In this document: positions 1-6,059 of the stretch, piece after piece
Layout: each line of letters starts with the position of its first letter
Position numbering within the stretch: position 1 is the first letter of the stretch
From: Candidatus Flexifilum affinis
Lineage (GTDB): Bacteria; Chloroflexota; Anaerolineae; Aggregatilineales; Phototrophicaceae
Direction: 5' to 3'
Assembly: GCA_016713325.1 (NCBI GenBank)
Contig: JADJPJ010000069.1
Span: 1-10,330 of the forward strand
Length of the DNA stretch: 10,330 nucleotides
Translations under genes and position numbers: made by a program
The notes under the pieces: model-generated
The model's input: only the letters and a program-made list of their open reading frames with translations
What the model was told of the DNA's origin: nothing
Database searches by the model: none

Positions 1-801
1 GACGCGCTCTACCGGCTGATTCAGGCCAGCGGCCGCGAACATCTGGGGCAGACCAATGGCGCGCCCAACCCGCCGACTTCGCCCGACGCCTTTAACGTCT
101 TCCACACCCGGCTCGACCATCCTGGCAACGGCAACGCCATGGGCACGTACATCGAGCGCTACGTGTACGACGCCATCGGCAACTTCCTGCAAATGCAGCA
201 CCGCGGCAGCGACCCGGCGCATGCGGGCTGGACTCGCGCTTACGACTACGTCGAACCCAGCCTGATCGAAGACGGCAGCGGCACCGTGCCGCCGCTCAGG
301 GCCAGCAACCGCCTCACCCGCACCACGCTCAACCCAAACGGCGCCAACCTGCCGCAGGTCGAGACCTATCAGCACGACGCCCACGGCAACATGGTGCGCA
401 TGCCGCACCTTTTTTTGGCGCCGGCCTGCCCGGGCCGAACATGCACTGGGACTACAAGGACAGGTTGCGCCAGACCAACCTTGGTGGCGGCGGCGCGTTC
501 CCGGCCGTCCCTACGACGCCTCAGGCCAGCGGGTGCGCAAGGTGTGGGAGAAAGCCCCGGGGCTTACCGAAGAACGCATCTACCTCGCCGGTTTCGAAAT
601 CTACCGCAAGCACGGCGGTCCCATCGGCGCCAACACCGCCACGCTGGAGCGCGAGACACAGCATGTGATGGACGACAAGCAGCGCATCGCTCTGGTGGAG
701 ACGCGCACACTCGATCTGGCGGGCGACGACCCAGCGCCACGGCAACTGATCCGCTATCAGTTCGGCAACCACCTCGGCTCGGCCAGCCTGGAGCTGGATG
801 A
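1..801 (+). CDS. TcC/RHS toxin, N-terminal open segment (frame 1)
   Basis: Open from the window edge, so the start is upstream. Genuine RHS protein is read from base 1 (DALYRLIQASGREHLGQTNG) through YVYDAIGNFLQMQHRGSD and DAHGNMVRMPHL, ending near base 411. From there to the stop at 799-801 the frame is an out-of-frame shadow: the translation becomes arginine- and threonine-rich and loses all RHS character. The homologous continuation (NMHWDYKDRLRQTNLGGGG) lies in frame 3 from 417 to about 490, after the T7 run at 410-416. These residues are the YD-repeat strands that build the wall of the TcB-TcC cocoon. Only the first half of this open frame should be trusted. Confidence 0.6.
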   Translation, partial: DALYRLIQASGREHLGQTNGAPNPPTSPDAFNVFHTRLDHPGNGNAMGTYIERYVYDAIGNFLQMQHRGSDPAHAGWTRAYDYVEPSLIEDGSGTVPPLRASNRLTRTTLNPNGANLPQVETYQHDAHGNMVRMPHLFLAPACPGRTCTGTTRTGCARPTLVAAARSRPSLRRLRPAGAQGVGESPGAYRRTHLPRRFRNLPQARRSHRRQHRHAGARDTACDGRQAAHRSGGDAHTRSGGRRPSATATDPLSVRQPPRLGQPGAG

Positions 802-1408
802 GCAGGCGCAGTTAATTTCTTATGAGGAGTTCGCACCCTACGGCATCTCGACCTATCAAGCCGTGCGCAGCCAGACAGAGACGGCGAAGCGGTATCGGTA
901 TACGGGGAAAGAGCGGGATGAAGAGACCGGGTTGTATTACCACGGGGCGAGGTATTCCGCAGTGTGGCTAGGAAGGTGGATCTCGGCTGATCCCGTTGGC
1001 CTGTTAGCGGGCGCGAAACCTTCATGCTCTACGCCTACGTTCCGAGACAACCCAATTCGGCTGATTGACCCAAGCGGTACTCAGGATGAAAAACCCGGAA
1101 AGAAGGCAGAACCGGGATTCCTTGCCACTGTCGGCGCGTTGGCGAGCATCGGATTTACTATGGCGGCTGGTCAAACACCAGAGCACTTCGGTCGAGGGAT
1201 TCTCGACAAGGCCAAATCCCTAACCGTGGATCCTGTGATGCGGCTCTACGGCCCCGACGGGATGCTCGATAAGGCTGCGCAGAAGGCCGTTGACAAATCG
1301 ATGGGCGTCCAGAGGCCGGACGACGCATACGTAAGCAAGGGGATGAACATGATCAATACCTACGGGACATCGGCACGGTGGGGGCGCGCTGTTCCCAGGA
1401 ATTGGTGA
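533..1408 (+). CDS. TcC/RHS toxin, RHS core and start of variable tail (frame 2)
   Basis: The first possible start (GTG at 533) is internal; real coding in this frame begins at about 494 (YDASGQRVRKVWEK at 512). The segment carries the last repeats (HLGSASLELDEQAQLISYEE) and the RHS-associated core (YTGKERDEETGLYYHGARY, WLGRWISADPVGL, DNPIRLIDPSG at 1046-1078). The core's aspartates are those the family uses for self-cleavage of the tail. Between 1021 and 1041 the conserved FMLYAYV is in frame 1, hidden by two compensating one-base shifts (near 1020 and 1042). After DPSG the protein is variable: a lysine-rich linker, a short hydrophobic Ala/Gly stretch (LATVGALASIGFTMAAG), then a mixed helical region. 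The stop TGA at 1406-1408 follows from the G5 run at 1380-1384; skipping one G gives WGALFPGIGEGQAR in frame 3. Confidence 0.7.
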   Translation: MRKVWEKAPGLTEERIYLAGFEIYRKHGGPIGANTATLERETQHVMDDKQRIALVETRTLDLAGDDPAPRQLIRYQFGNHLGSASLELDEQAQLISYEEFAPYGISTYQAVRSQTETAKRYRYTGKERDEETGLYYHGARYSAVWLGRWISADPVGLLAGAKPSCSTPTFRDNPIRLIDPSGTQDEKPGKKAEPGFLATVGALASIGFTMAAGQTPEHFGRGILDKAKSLTVDPVMRLYGPDGMLDKAAQKAVDKSMGVQRPDDAYVSKGMNMINTYGTSARWGRAVPRNW

Positions 1409-1428
1409 GGGGCAGGCGCGATTAAGCT

Positions 1429-1617
1429 AAAGGCTCGCTGGCCACTCCAAACGGCGTGGTCGTGCTCGCCCCGGCCACTGGAGCAAATGCCGGAGTGAAT
1501 GTCGCGGTCAACGCCAGTGCCATCACCTTGCAGACTACTGGCGGCACGGGAGGGGCCAAGAAGAAGACCGACCCACCATCACAACCGAAGGAGCCAGGAC
1601 AATGGACTTGGAAGTGA
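1429..1617 (+). CDS. TcC variable tail, linker segment (frame 1)
   Basis: This stretch would look intergenic in a standard gene call, because the RHS frame ends at 1408. Frame 1 from about 1429 reads KGSLATPNGVVVLAPATGAN, then a Val/Ala/Thr-rich stretch and a Gly/Lys/Pro-rich linker (GGAKKKTDPPSQPKEPG) ending WTWK and TGA at 1615-1617. Low-complexity hydrophobic stretches followed by a Lys/Pro linker are common before the toxin tip of polymorphic toxins. It joins the preceding frame-3 piece (WGALFPGIGEGQARLS) if the T at 1428 is ignored. It has no start codon or ribosome binding site of its own, so I read it as part of the TcC tail, not a separate gene. Confidence 0.5.
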   Translation, partial: KGSLATPNGVVVLAPATGANAGVNVAVNASAITLQTTGGTGGAKKKTDPPSQPKEPGQWTWK

Positions 1618-1688
1618 TGACGGCCGGTCAAAACATGACGCCCGAACAAGCGAAGTATCAAGAAGCAAGTGACCGGCAGGCCAGTTAG
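1602..1688 (+). CDS. TcC tail, entry into toxin domain (frame 3)
   Basis: Frame 3 reads VMTAGQNMTPEQAKYQEASD, then RQAS and TAG at 1686-1688. A tryptophan followed by a polar, helix-forming stretch with a conserved tyrosine is what I recall at the entry of Tox-REase-5 type tips. The next frame-2 piece begins ARTYHVKG at 1688. I therefore treat it as the bridge between the linker at 1429-1617 and the nuclease-like domain, separated from each by an indel. As an independent 28-residue gene it has little support: there is no convincing ribosome binding site before ATG 1602. Confidence 0.4.
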   Translation: MDLEVMTAGQNMTPEQAKYQEASDRQAS

Positions 1689-2035
1689 CCCGGACGTACC
1701 ACGTTAAAGGACGCTCCTGATTCGGGCGTTTGAGCGGTACCGGTGGAAAACCTGGCACTCTAGTGGAGGCCAAGCATCTGGGGGACGAAGGCCGCTTCGC
1801 GAAGGCGTACGAGAACATGCAGAAAGGTAACTTCAGTGACCTTGAACATCTTATTGACCGTGCGGAGAACATCCTGGACCAGGCTCGGGCGCAAGTGAAG
1901 GCAGCAAAAGGTAGTGGCGCACTGGTCGAATGGCGAGTCTCAGGGAAAAAGGCCACGCAGGCGTTGAAGACGCTATTCGAGAATGATCCGGCGTTGAAAG
2001 GGAAGATAGTCGTCGCCCATGTCCCGATGAAATGA
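1688..2035 (+). CDS. C-terminal toxin tip, Tox-REase-5-like nuclease domain of TcC (frame 2)
   Basis: A gene caller would likely start this at TTG 1730 (101 residues), but coding character extends back to about 1688 (ARTYHVKG), interrupted by a TGA at 1718-1720 that lies in an indel-prone stretch (frame 3 there reads PDSG, frame 1 FERYR). Seen: GGKPGTLVEAKHLGDEGRF, holding an EAK triad typical of PD-(D/E)xK nucleases; a long charged helical middle; and a C-terminus ALVEWRVSGKK, then LKTLF, then KIVVAHVPMK. Family knowledge: restriction-endonuclease-fold toxin 5 domains have (D)G...LLEAK followed by a W-containing strand and a final strand like IxVxHxP, usually at the tip of RHS or T6SS effectors. 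Inferred role: nuclease cargo. The catalytic aspartate cannot be fixed because of the frame breaks. Confidence 0.55.
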
Positions 2036-2287
2036 ACACTACAGGTGCACCAAGGCGAATGGACTTCGACCTCCAGATTTGCGTCACCGGCCTGATGGAT
2101 TTCTTCCATCCTGCTGCCGGACGCGCTGCTCACTTATCTGCTGATGGGCGAAGTGGGTCCGATCGTGCTGAGGATCATAGGGGCTCGACAATTCTTGCGC
2201 GATATGGTGCAAGCGCAACAAAGGCAGACTGGGATGAATGCGATAACCCCTGATCGACGCTTGGCAGTTAGAACACATGCGATATGA
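2032..2287 (+). pseudogene. Small broken gene overlapping the TcC stop, function unknown
   Basis: ATG 2032 overlaps the TcC stop in an ATGA arrangement, the usual sign of translational coupling. Frame 1 reads MNTTGAPRRMDFDLQICVTG then LMDFF; from about 2105 its quality drops, while frame 2 reads ILLPDALLTYLLMGEVGPIV, then LRIIGARQFLRDMVQAQQ and a tail RRLAVRTHAI ending at TGA 2285-2287. Joining the two across TTCTTCC (about 2101-2107) gives a protein of roughly 85 residues with a hydrophobic, helical centre. I do not recognise a family. An immunity gene is expected directly behind a polymorphic toxin tip, so position alone makes that possible, but the sequence does not show it. An alternative is that it is a remnant of a truncated longer gene. 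Confidence 0.35.
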
Positions 2288-2331
2288 CCGCTAGGCCACC
2301 GAATTTGCAACTTTAATCTTCGCGACACTTT

Positions 2332-2335
2332 GGAG
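2332..2335 (+). promoter_or_regulatory. Ribosome binding site of the hydrolase
   Basis: GGAG lies nine bases before ATG 2345. This decides the start in favour of the ATG over the in-frame TTG at 2330, which overlaps the motif itself. Confidence 0.65.
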
Positions 2336-2344
2336 AAACTATCA

Positions 2345-3010
2345 ATGACCAGCGAAACCTTCAAGAGCGCGGGAGATACGTACAAAATCACGGTCGCGGC
2401 CCCGTCGGACGGTAAGAAGTATCCCGTGATCCTCCTGGTCCACGGCAATTTCGGCCTGGGGATTCCCTACGGCGATCAGATCCACGGTTTTGCGAGGGAC
2501 TTGGCGGGCAAGGGATACATGACCGCAGTCCCGCAGTATTATCAGGACGACATTCCTCACTTTACCGACACGGAACCCCACGTCCAGACACTCACCGATG
2601 CGATCGTGGCTGTGGCCGGCCGCTCCGGAGCCGACCCCAACCGGCTCGGCCTGATCGGTTTTTCGCTGGGTGCCGCGACCGCGATGACTTTCATCGCTTC
2701 CAATCCGCCGGGAACGGTCAAGGTTCTTGCAGACTTCTTCGGCTTCCTCACCCCGACAATACGGGGTGGGGTTACAAGGTTTCCTCCCACCATCATCTTC
2801 CACAACAAGAACGACAAGATCGTTTCCGTCCAAAATTCGAAGGATCTTGACCGGCTCCTGCCCGGCACGATCGTTCACCAGTTCGTTCCATATGATGAAC
2901 AATGGCAGCTAATGAACCACGCATTCAAACCCGATGGCGCTGTCGATGTTGATTCCCGGTCGAAGGCAACAGATTGGTTCACCACGCACCTTCCTCCTAC
3001 CGGCAACTAG
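2345..3010 (+). CDS. Dienelactone hydrolase family alpha/beta hydrolase
   Basis: 221 residues, intact. Seen: a beta-strand then VILLVHGNFGLG (28-39, oxyanion-hole region), nucleophile elbow LGLIGFSLGAA (GxSxG, Ser107), acid in HNKNDKIV (Asp157), and histidine in LMNHAFKPDG (His192). The order Ser-Asp-His, the length and the FxxDG-like end fit the dienelactone hydrolase family (PF01738 type), although classical dienelactone hydrolases use Cys as nucleophile and this one has Ser. No signal peptide or membrane segment is visible, so it is probably cytoplasmic; substrate unknown. It sits between the TcC tail and the TcA gene, in the same orientation, with its own ribosome binding site, and has no frame damage. 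Whether it serves the toxin or merely sits in the locus cannot be told. A carboxylesterase or lipase of the same fold is the main alternative. Confidence 0.85.
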   Translation: MTSETFKSAGDTYKITVAAPSDGKKYPVILLVHGNFGLGIPYGDQIHGFARDLAGKGYMTAVPQYYQDDIPHFTDTEPHVQTLTDAIVAVAGRSGADPNRLGLIGFSLGAATAMTFIASNPPGTVKVLADFFGFLTPTIRGGVTRFPPTIIFHNKNDKIVSVQNSKDLDRLLPGTIVHQFVPYDEQWQLMNHAFKPDGAVDVDSRSKATDWFTTHLPPTGN

Positions 3011-3104
3011 GTCATGAATGGAACCGCGAAACGGCTCGTCAAATCCCTGCTTGATCACCGATTTTACGAGTAAGCACTGAAACCAACCACGCGGAGGATA
3101 AGCA
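3011..3104 (+). other. Intergenic stretch between hydrolase and small ORF
   Basis: No gene is supported here. I looked for a rho-independent terminator after the hydrolase stop and for a promoter ahead of the TcA gene and found neither; only a weak CCG/CGG pairing (about 3022-3032) is visible. Transcription may read through from the hydrolase into the TcA gene. Confidence 0.4.
3093..3097 (+). promoter_or_regulatory. Ribosome binding site before the 35-codon ORF
   Basis: GGAGG seven bases upstream of ATG 3105. A perfect core Shine-Dalgarno at ideal distance is the main evidence that the short ORF is translated. Confidence 0.55.
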
Positions 3105-3212
3105 ATGCCAAATTCAACGGAAGTAAACTGGGATGCGTCTGTATGTGGACTTCCCAAGCCAGGTCCGACATGTCCTGGTGAAGTCCACAAATTATGCAGC
3201 GAACGAGACTGA
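3105..3212 (+). CDS. Unrecognised 35-residue cysteine-containing small protein
   Basis: ATG 3105 to TGA 3210-3212, preceded by GGAGG at optimal spacing. The peptide starts MPNSTEVNWD and continues CGLPKPGPTCPGEVHKLC, with three cysteines (14, 23, 31) and several Pro/Gly, so it is neither a signal peptide nor a membrane segment. It ends 26 bases before the TcA start, which has its own AAGGAGG, so it would be the immediate upstream member of a TcA operon. I do not recognise it. It could be a translated leader controlling TcA expression, a small metal- or disulfide-bearing partner protein, or a chance ORF. The strong ribosome binding site and the placement favour real translation; the short length keeps confidence low. 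Confidence 0.4.
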   Translation: MPNSTEVNWDASVCGLPKPGPTCPGEVHKLCSERD

Positions 3213-3223
3213 GAGATTGAGAG

Positions 3224-3230
3224 AAGGAGG
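3224..3230 (+). promoter_or_regulatory. Strong ribosome binding site of the TcA gene
   Basis: AAGGAGG lies eight bases before ATG 3239. It fixes the start of the TcA gene and predicts high translation. No convincing promoter is visible just upstream, so transcription may come from farther 5'. Confidence 0.75.
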
Positions 3231-3238
3231 CCGCCAAC

Positions 3239-5581
3239 ATGAACAGGATCATCTCGCCCCTGAGACCCGAAATGCGGGGCACGACCGTCGCCGATCTTCA
3301 GGAGGCGTTAAAGCTTCTGCTCGATCGCGGCGCAATCCTTCGGGACGACGAGGGCGCTCGGCGCGAACTAACCGCCGTACTGGCGCGAGAGCATTCCACA
3401 CAGACATATGGCGGAACGACCCGCAAGCTGGTCGGCATCTTCCAGGAGACTCATCACCTCGATGTAAGGATCGGCGAAGTTGACGAACGCACCGCCGTCG
3501 CGTTCAATGCCGCCCTCGAGGACCTCGGCGTGTTCGACACCCCGGCGGAGATTCAGAAGCGCGTGGTTGCCGGCCAAGTCCGTCATGACGACGGATCGTT
3601 CGTGGGCGGTGTGTCGGTCACGGCCTTCAACCAAACGGACCGCGAGGCACTCCGCCTCGGCGAAAGTCGCACTGATGACAGTGGGCATTACCGCATCCGG
3701 TACGACGTTCCAGTTGGTAGTCAACTGCGTCTCCGTGTGGAAGTCAACGATCCGAATGGCAGGCGTTTGGCAACGTCAGACGTTATCGGCGATCCGCGCC
3801 CGACCGAGACCGTTGATCTCATCGTGCCCAGAAGCGACCGCAAACAGTACGTCGTCTCCGGAACGGTCACGAGCCAAGACCGACCAGGCATTAACGGTCT
3901 TCGAGTGCTCGTTGTCGACAAGAACGTCGGTGGCGACGCAACCGTCGCGGAAATGCGCACGGACGACGAAGGGGTCTATCGAGCGGTGTTCGACGACTCG
4001 GCATTTGGTCGCCGCGGAAAGCAGCGCCCGGACTTGCAGGTGCGGGCTCTTGCTGAAGATGGAGCGGTCTTGGGTCGTTCGGCGATTCAGTACAATGCGT
4101 CGACGAACACCACGCTCGACGTCGTCCTCGACGAGAAGGCCGCCGAGGCTTTGCCCTCCGAATACGATGTCTTGACGGGCGCTCTCAGCAGCCAATTCGA
4201 TGGTCGGCTTGAGGATTTGCAGGAGAACGATCAGCAGCAGGACATCACGTATCTGGCCAACAAGACCGGATGGGACGCCCGCGCGGTCGCAATGGCTTCC
4301 CTGGCCGACCAGTTCAGCGCCCGGACCGCGGACGCCACTGGCGCCAGATCCATTGCCCAGCCCATGTTTTACGCGCTCTTTCGCGCGGGCTTGCCGGCGA
4401 ACGAGACCGCACTCTTTCAGACGGACATCAAGACTGTACGTTCCGTGTGGACTGCAGCAATGGCACAGGGTGTCATTTCGCCGGCATCCGGCGCGAATGT
4501 GGAGGAAGCACTGACCTGTTTCCAGGACATGGGCGTTGCGGCTGCTCTGAAGAGCCCGGCGGTGGTGGGCACCTCGTCATGGAAAGAGATGCTCTCTACG
4601 TCGCGGCTCAGTGACGATCAACAGGCCATGTTTACGCGACTCTATAACGCACAAGGATCCGACCCGGACGCTCTTTGGACTGCTGTCAGTGAAGCGCTCG
4701 GCCACGATGTTGCGGCCCGCTTGCAGGTCGATGGCAAACTGGGCTTGCTGACGATCAACAACGCGCCCCTGATGACGAAGCTGCACTCAACGGCCTTCGC
4801 GGCGGGTGCCACGGATACGCTGCAACTTGCACAGGCCGGATACCACCGGCCTTCTGCCTGGAGCGCACTGCTCACCGCCGATGTGCCGGTACCAAGAGAA
4901 GTCTCGGGGGACACCGATGCCGCAAGGCGCGACAACTATGCCGCGTTTCTGGCAGCGCAGGTTCGACTGACCTATCCGACGGCGTCGGTCGCGCATATGG
5001 TCAAGAGCGGAGATGTCGTCCTGCCAAACGCGCCGGCGGGCGCCTCTGATGACGTGCACGGGTTCTTGACCGAGCATCAAGGCAGGTTCGAGATCGGCGT
5101 TCAGCCCGTTGAGCAGTACATCGCTCACAACCAGGTCGAAGCTGCCGACGTGACGGTTCAACAGGTCAAGCGGCTGCAGCGCGCCTATCAATTGACCCCT
5201 AGCGACCAGGCGTTGGCCGGACTCATGCGCAGGGGTGTCGACTCGGCCTACGAAGTGGTCCGCTATGAGAAGGAAGCTTTCGTCGGCGCGTTCGCGAAAG
5301 ACCTTGGCGGCGCCGATCAGGCCGCTGCGACCTTTGACAAGGCGGCACAGGTCCACAACGCCGTCCTCAACATCGCGCTGTCGTACCTGCACGCTCGAAC
5401 GGCTCCGGCCATTGGGGTTCACAGCCCTCCGAACAGTATTGACCCGACCCCAGCATGCCGACGACGTGATCGCCTATGCAAGCCTGGAGAAGCTTTTTGG
5501 AGATGGACTTTGCGCCTGCGAGCATTGCCGCTCGATTCTCTCGCCCGCGGCCTACCTGGTCGACCTGTTGCACTACCTTGA
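3239..5581 (+). CDS. TcA N-terminal segment: PG-binding-like, two CarboxypepD-reg-like repeats, VRP1 start (frame 2)
   Basis: Start ATG 3239 follows AAGGAGG. Layout in residues: about 6-97 resembles a peptidoglycan-binding helical domain (LRPEMRGTTVADLQEALKLL, then YGGTTRKLVGIFQETHHL and VDERTAVAFNAALEDLG); about 108-197 and 204-297 are two beta-sandwich repeats; from about 306 the VRP1/TcA helical shell starts (YDVLTGALSSQFDGR, GWDARAVAMASLADQFSAR). Shell sequence continues through FLTEHQGRFEIG and VQQVKRLQRAYQLTPSDQAL to SYLHARTAPAIGVHS. No signal peptide is present, as usual for Tc subunits. True coding in this frame stops at the C4 run (5448-5451); the last 43 or so residues, after DPT, are out of frame. 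The first 2.2 kb is free of breaks, unlike the rest of the gene. Confidence 0.8.
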   Translation: MNRIISPLRPEMRGTTVADLQEALKLLLDRGAILRDDEGARRELTAVLAREHSTQTYGGTTRKLVGIFQETHHLDVRIGEVDERTAVAFNAALEDLGVFDTPAEIQKRVVAGQVRHDDGSFVGGVSVTAFNQTDREALRLGESRTDDSGHYRIRYDVPVGSQLRLRVEVNDPNGRRLATSDVIGDPRPTETVDLIVPRSDRKQYVVSGTVTSQDRPGINGLRVLVVDKNVGGDATVAEMRTDDEGVYRAVFDDSAFGRRGKQRPDLQVRALAEDGAVLGRSAIQYNASTNTTLDVVLDEKAAEALPSEYDVLTGALSSQFDGRLEDLQENDQQQDITYLANKTGWDARAVAMASLADQFSARTADATGARSIAQPMFYALFRAGLPANETALFQTDIKTVRSVWTAAMAQGVISPASGANVEEALTCFQDMGVAAALKSPAVVGTSSWKEMLSTSRLSDDQQAMFTRLYNAQGSDPDALWTAVSEALGHDVAARLQVDGKLGLLTINNAPLMTKLHSTAFAAGATDTLQLAQAGYHRPSAWSALLTADVPVPREVSGDTDAARRDNYAAFLAAQVRLTYPTASVAHMVKSGDVVLPNAPAGASDDVHGFLTEHQGRFEIGVQPVEQYIAHNQVEAADVTVQQVKRLQRAYQLTPSDQALAGLMRRGVDSAYEVVRYEKEAFVGAFAKDLGGADQAAATFDKAAQVHNAVLNIALSYLHARTAPAIGVHSPPNSIDPTPACRRRDRLCKPGEAFWRWTLRLRALPLDSLARGLPGRPVALP
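3257..3529 (+). other. Peptidoglycan-binding-like domain at the TcA N-terminus
   Basis: Residues 7-97 show the PG_binding_1 pattern: L-x-P-x-M-R-G-x-x-V-x-x-L-Q near the start, then a TYGGTTRKLVGIFQ helix and a final VDERTAVAFNAALE helix (the usual 'D..T..A...'). A loop of about 20 charged residues splits the domain. Family knowledge: such domains bind cell-wall polymers or act as interaction modules in several secretion-linked proteins. Its purpose in TcA is unknown. Confidence 0.6.
3560..4129 (+). other. Tandem carboxypeptidase-regulatory-like beta-sandwich repeats
   Basis: Two copies, residues about 108-197 and 204-297. Copy 1: VVAGQVRHDDGSFVGGVSV, then ESRTDDSGHYRIRYDVP, then LRLRVEVNDPNG. 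Copy 2: YVVSGTVTSQDRPGINGLRV, then MRTDDEGVYRAVFDD, then DLQVRALAEDG. The shared signature is a 'V.G.V....' strand, a 'T(D)D.G.Y....' turn and a final 'v.v.a....G' strand, as in CarboxypepD_reg/SpaA-like modules. Likely adhesion or spacer domains ahead of the shell; this role is inference. Confidence 0.65.
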
Positions 5582-6059
5582 CCTGCCGAATCTGCCTGCC
5601 GGACTCAACAATCCACTGACCGTACTGTTGGAGCGTAGGCCCGACATCCAGCATCTACCGCTAACTTGCGAGAACACGAACACGGCCTTGCCTTACATTG
5701 ACATCGTTAATGAGACACTCGAGTACTTCGTCGCCAACGATTCGCAGAAGCTCTCCCTGAAGGATTACGAGGGGCACGACACGCAGGACGCTACATACGC
5801 CGACCTGATGGCCAGCCCGCAATTCGCGATGGATTCCGCCTACGCCATCCTGAAGGCGCAGCGGTTTCCAGTGCCGCTTCCGTTCAACCAGTCGCTGGAG
5901 CAACTGCGACGGCAGTTTGCGCAGCTCGAGGTTCCACTGTCGCTTGCCATGGAGCGCCTCCGGCGGACCGACGATATCGACCGCGGCACCCAGCGCCATG
6001 CGTGGCGACATCCTGATGGAGGTTCTCGGACTGTCGAGGGAAGAAACACGAGACCCTGA
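5452..6059 (+). CDS. TcA shell segment with CxCxxC motif (frame 3)
   Basis: The open frame extends from 5235, but coding agrees with the family only from about 5452 (HADDVIAYASLEKLFGDG). The most diagnostic block of the gene is at 5511-5570, CACEHCRSILSPAAYLVDLL, a TcA/VRP1 signature with a CxCxxC cluster. It is followed by NPLTVLLERRPDIQHLPLTC, then NTALPYIDIVNETLEYFV, both typical of TcA shell helices. The segment ends with LSLAMERLRRTDDIDR; after about 6005 it is out of frame, running to TGA 6057-6059. The break comes in GCGTGGCGACATC: the family pattern W-R-D-I-L-M-E is split with HAW(R) in frame 3 and DILMEVLGLSREE in frame 1. Confidence 0.7.
6007..6046 (+). CDS. TcA shell, short bridging segment (frame 1)
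   Basis: Only about 13 codons of genuine coding: DILMEVLGLSREE, which links the frame-3 segment to the frame-2 segment. It ends at the AAA of 6044-6046; dropping one A continues as HETLTDSTKVPLWRQYGFAD in frame 2. The surrounding frame-1 open frame (from 5917) is otherwise a shadow. Too short for any gene caller, but it is needed to rebuild the protein. Confidence 0.55.

Larger units (their letters stand above)
1..2035 (+). pseudogene. TcC-type RHS-repeat toxin with REase-like C-terminal tip, 5'-partial, multiply frameshifted
   Basis: Known of the family: TcC forms, with TcB, a hollow cocoon of RHS/YD repeats, cleaves itself after the RHS core, and encloses the C-terminal variable toxin until TcA injects it. 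Seen: YD-type repeats (YVYDAIGNFLQMQH, DAHGNMVRMPHL, YDASGQRVRKVWEK), the C-terminal RHS core (YTGKERDEETGLYYHGARY, WISADPVGL, RDNPIRLIDPSG), then a variable tail to the TGA at 2033-2035. The gene starts left of the window. The reading path is frame 1 to about 411, frame 3 to about 490, frame 2 to about 1381 (with a short frame-1 excursion at 1021-1041), frame 3 to 1427, frame 1 to about 1614, frame 3 to about 1686, frame 2 to the end. About ten one-base shifts are needed. A genuine pseudogene and an error-rich assembly are both possible; the identification as TcC/RHS is firm. Confidence 0.85.

Noticed and set aside
564..1025. Minus-strand open frame of 153 codons, Arg/Ser/Pro-rich
   Set aside because: It lies opposite strongly recognisable RHS protein and has shadow-frame composition, with no ribosome binding site.
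1579..2133. Minus-strand open frame of 184 codons across the toxin tip
   Set aside because: The opposite + strand encodes EAK-containing toxin-domain sequence with clear family resemblance; the minus-strand translation has low-complexity Ser/Cys/Pro composition.
2305..2319. TTGCAA and TAATCT as a promoter for the hydrolase
   Set aside because: The two boxes are only about 3 bases apart, far below the 16-18 needed for sigma-70 recognition.
3014..3073. 19-codon ORF (MNGTAKRLVKSLLDHRFYE) just after the hydrolase stop
   Set aside because: No ribosome binding site ahead of the ATG, and too short to support.
4787..5422. Minus-strand open frame of 211 codons
   Set aside because: It is antisense to intact TcA coding sequence and arises from GC-rich codon structure; no family features.
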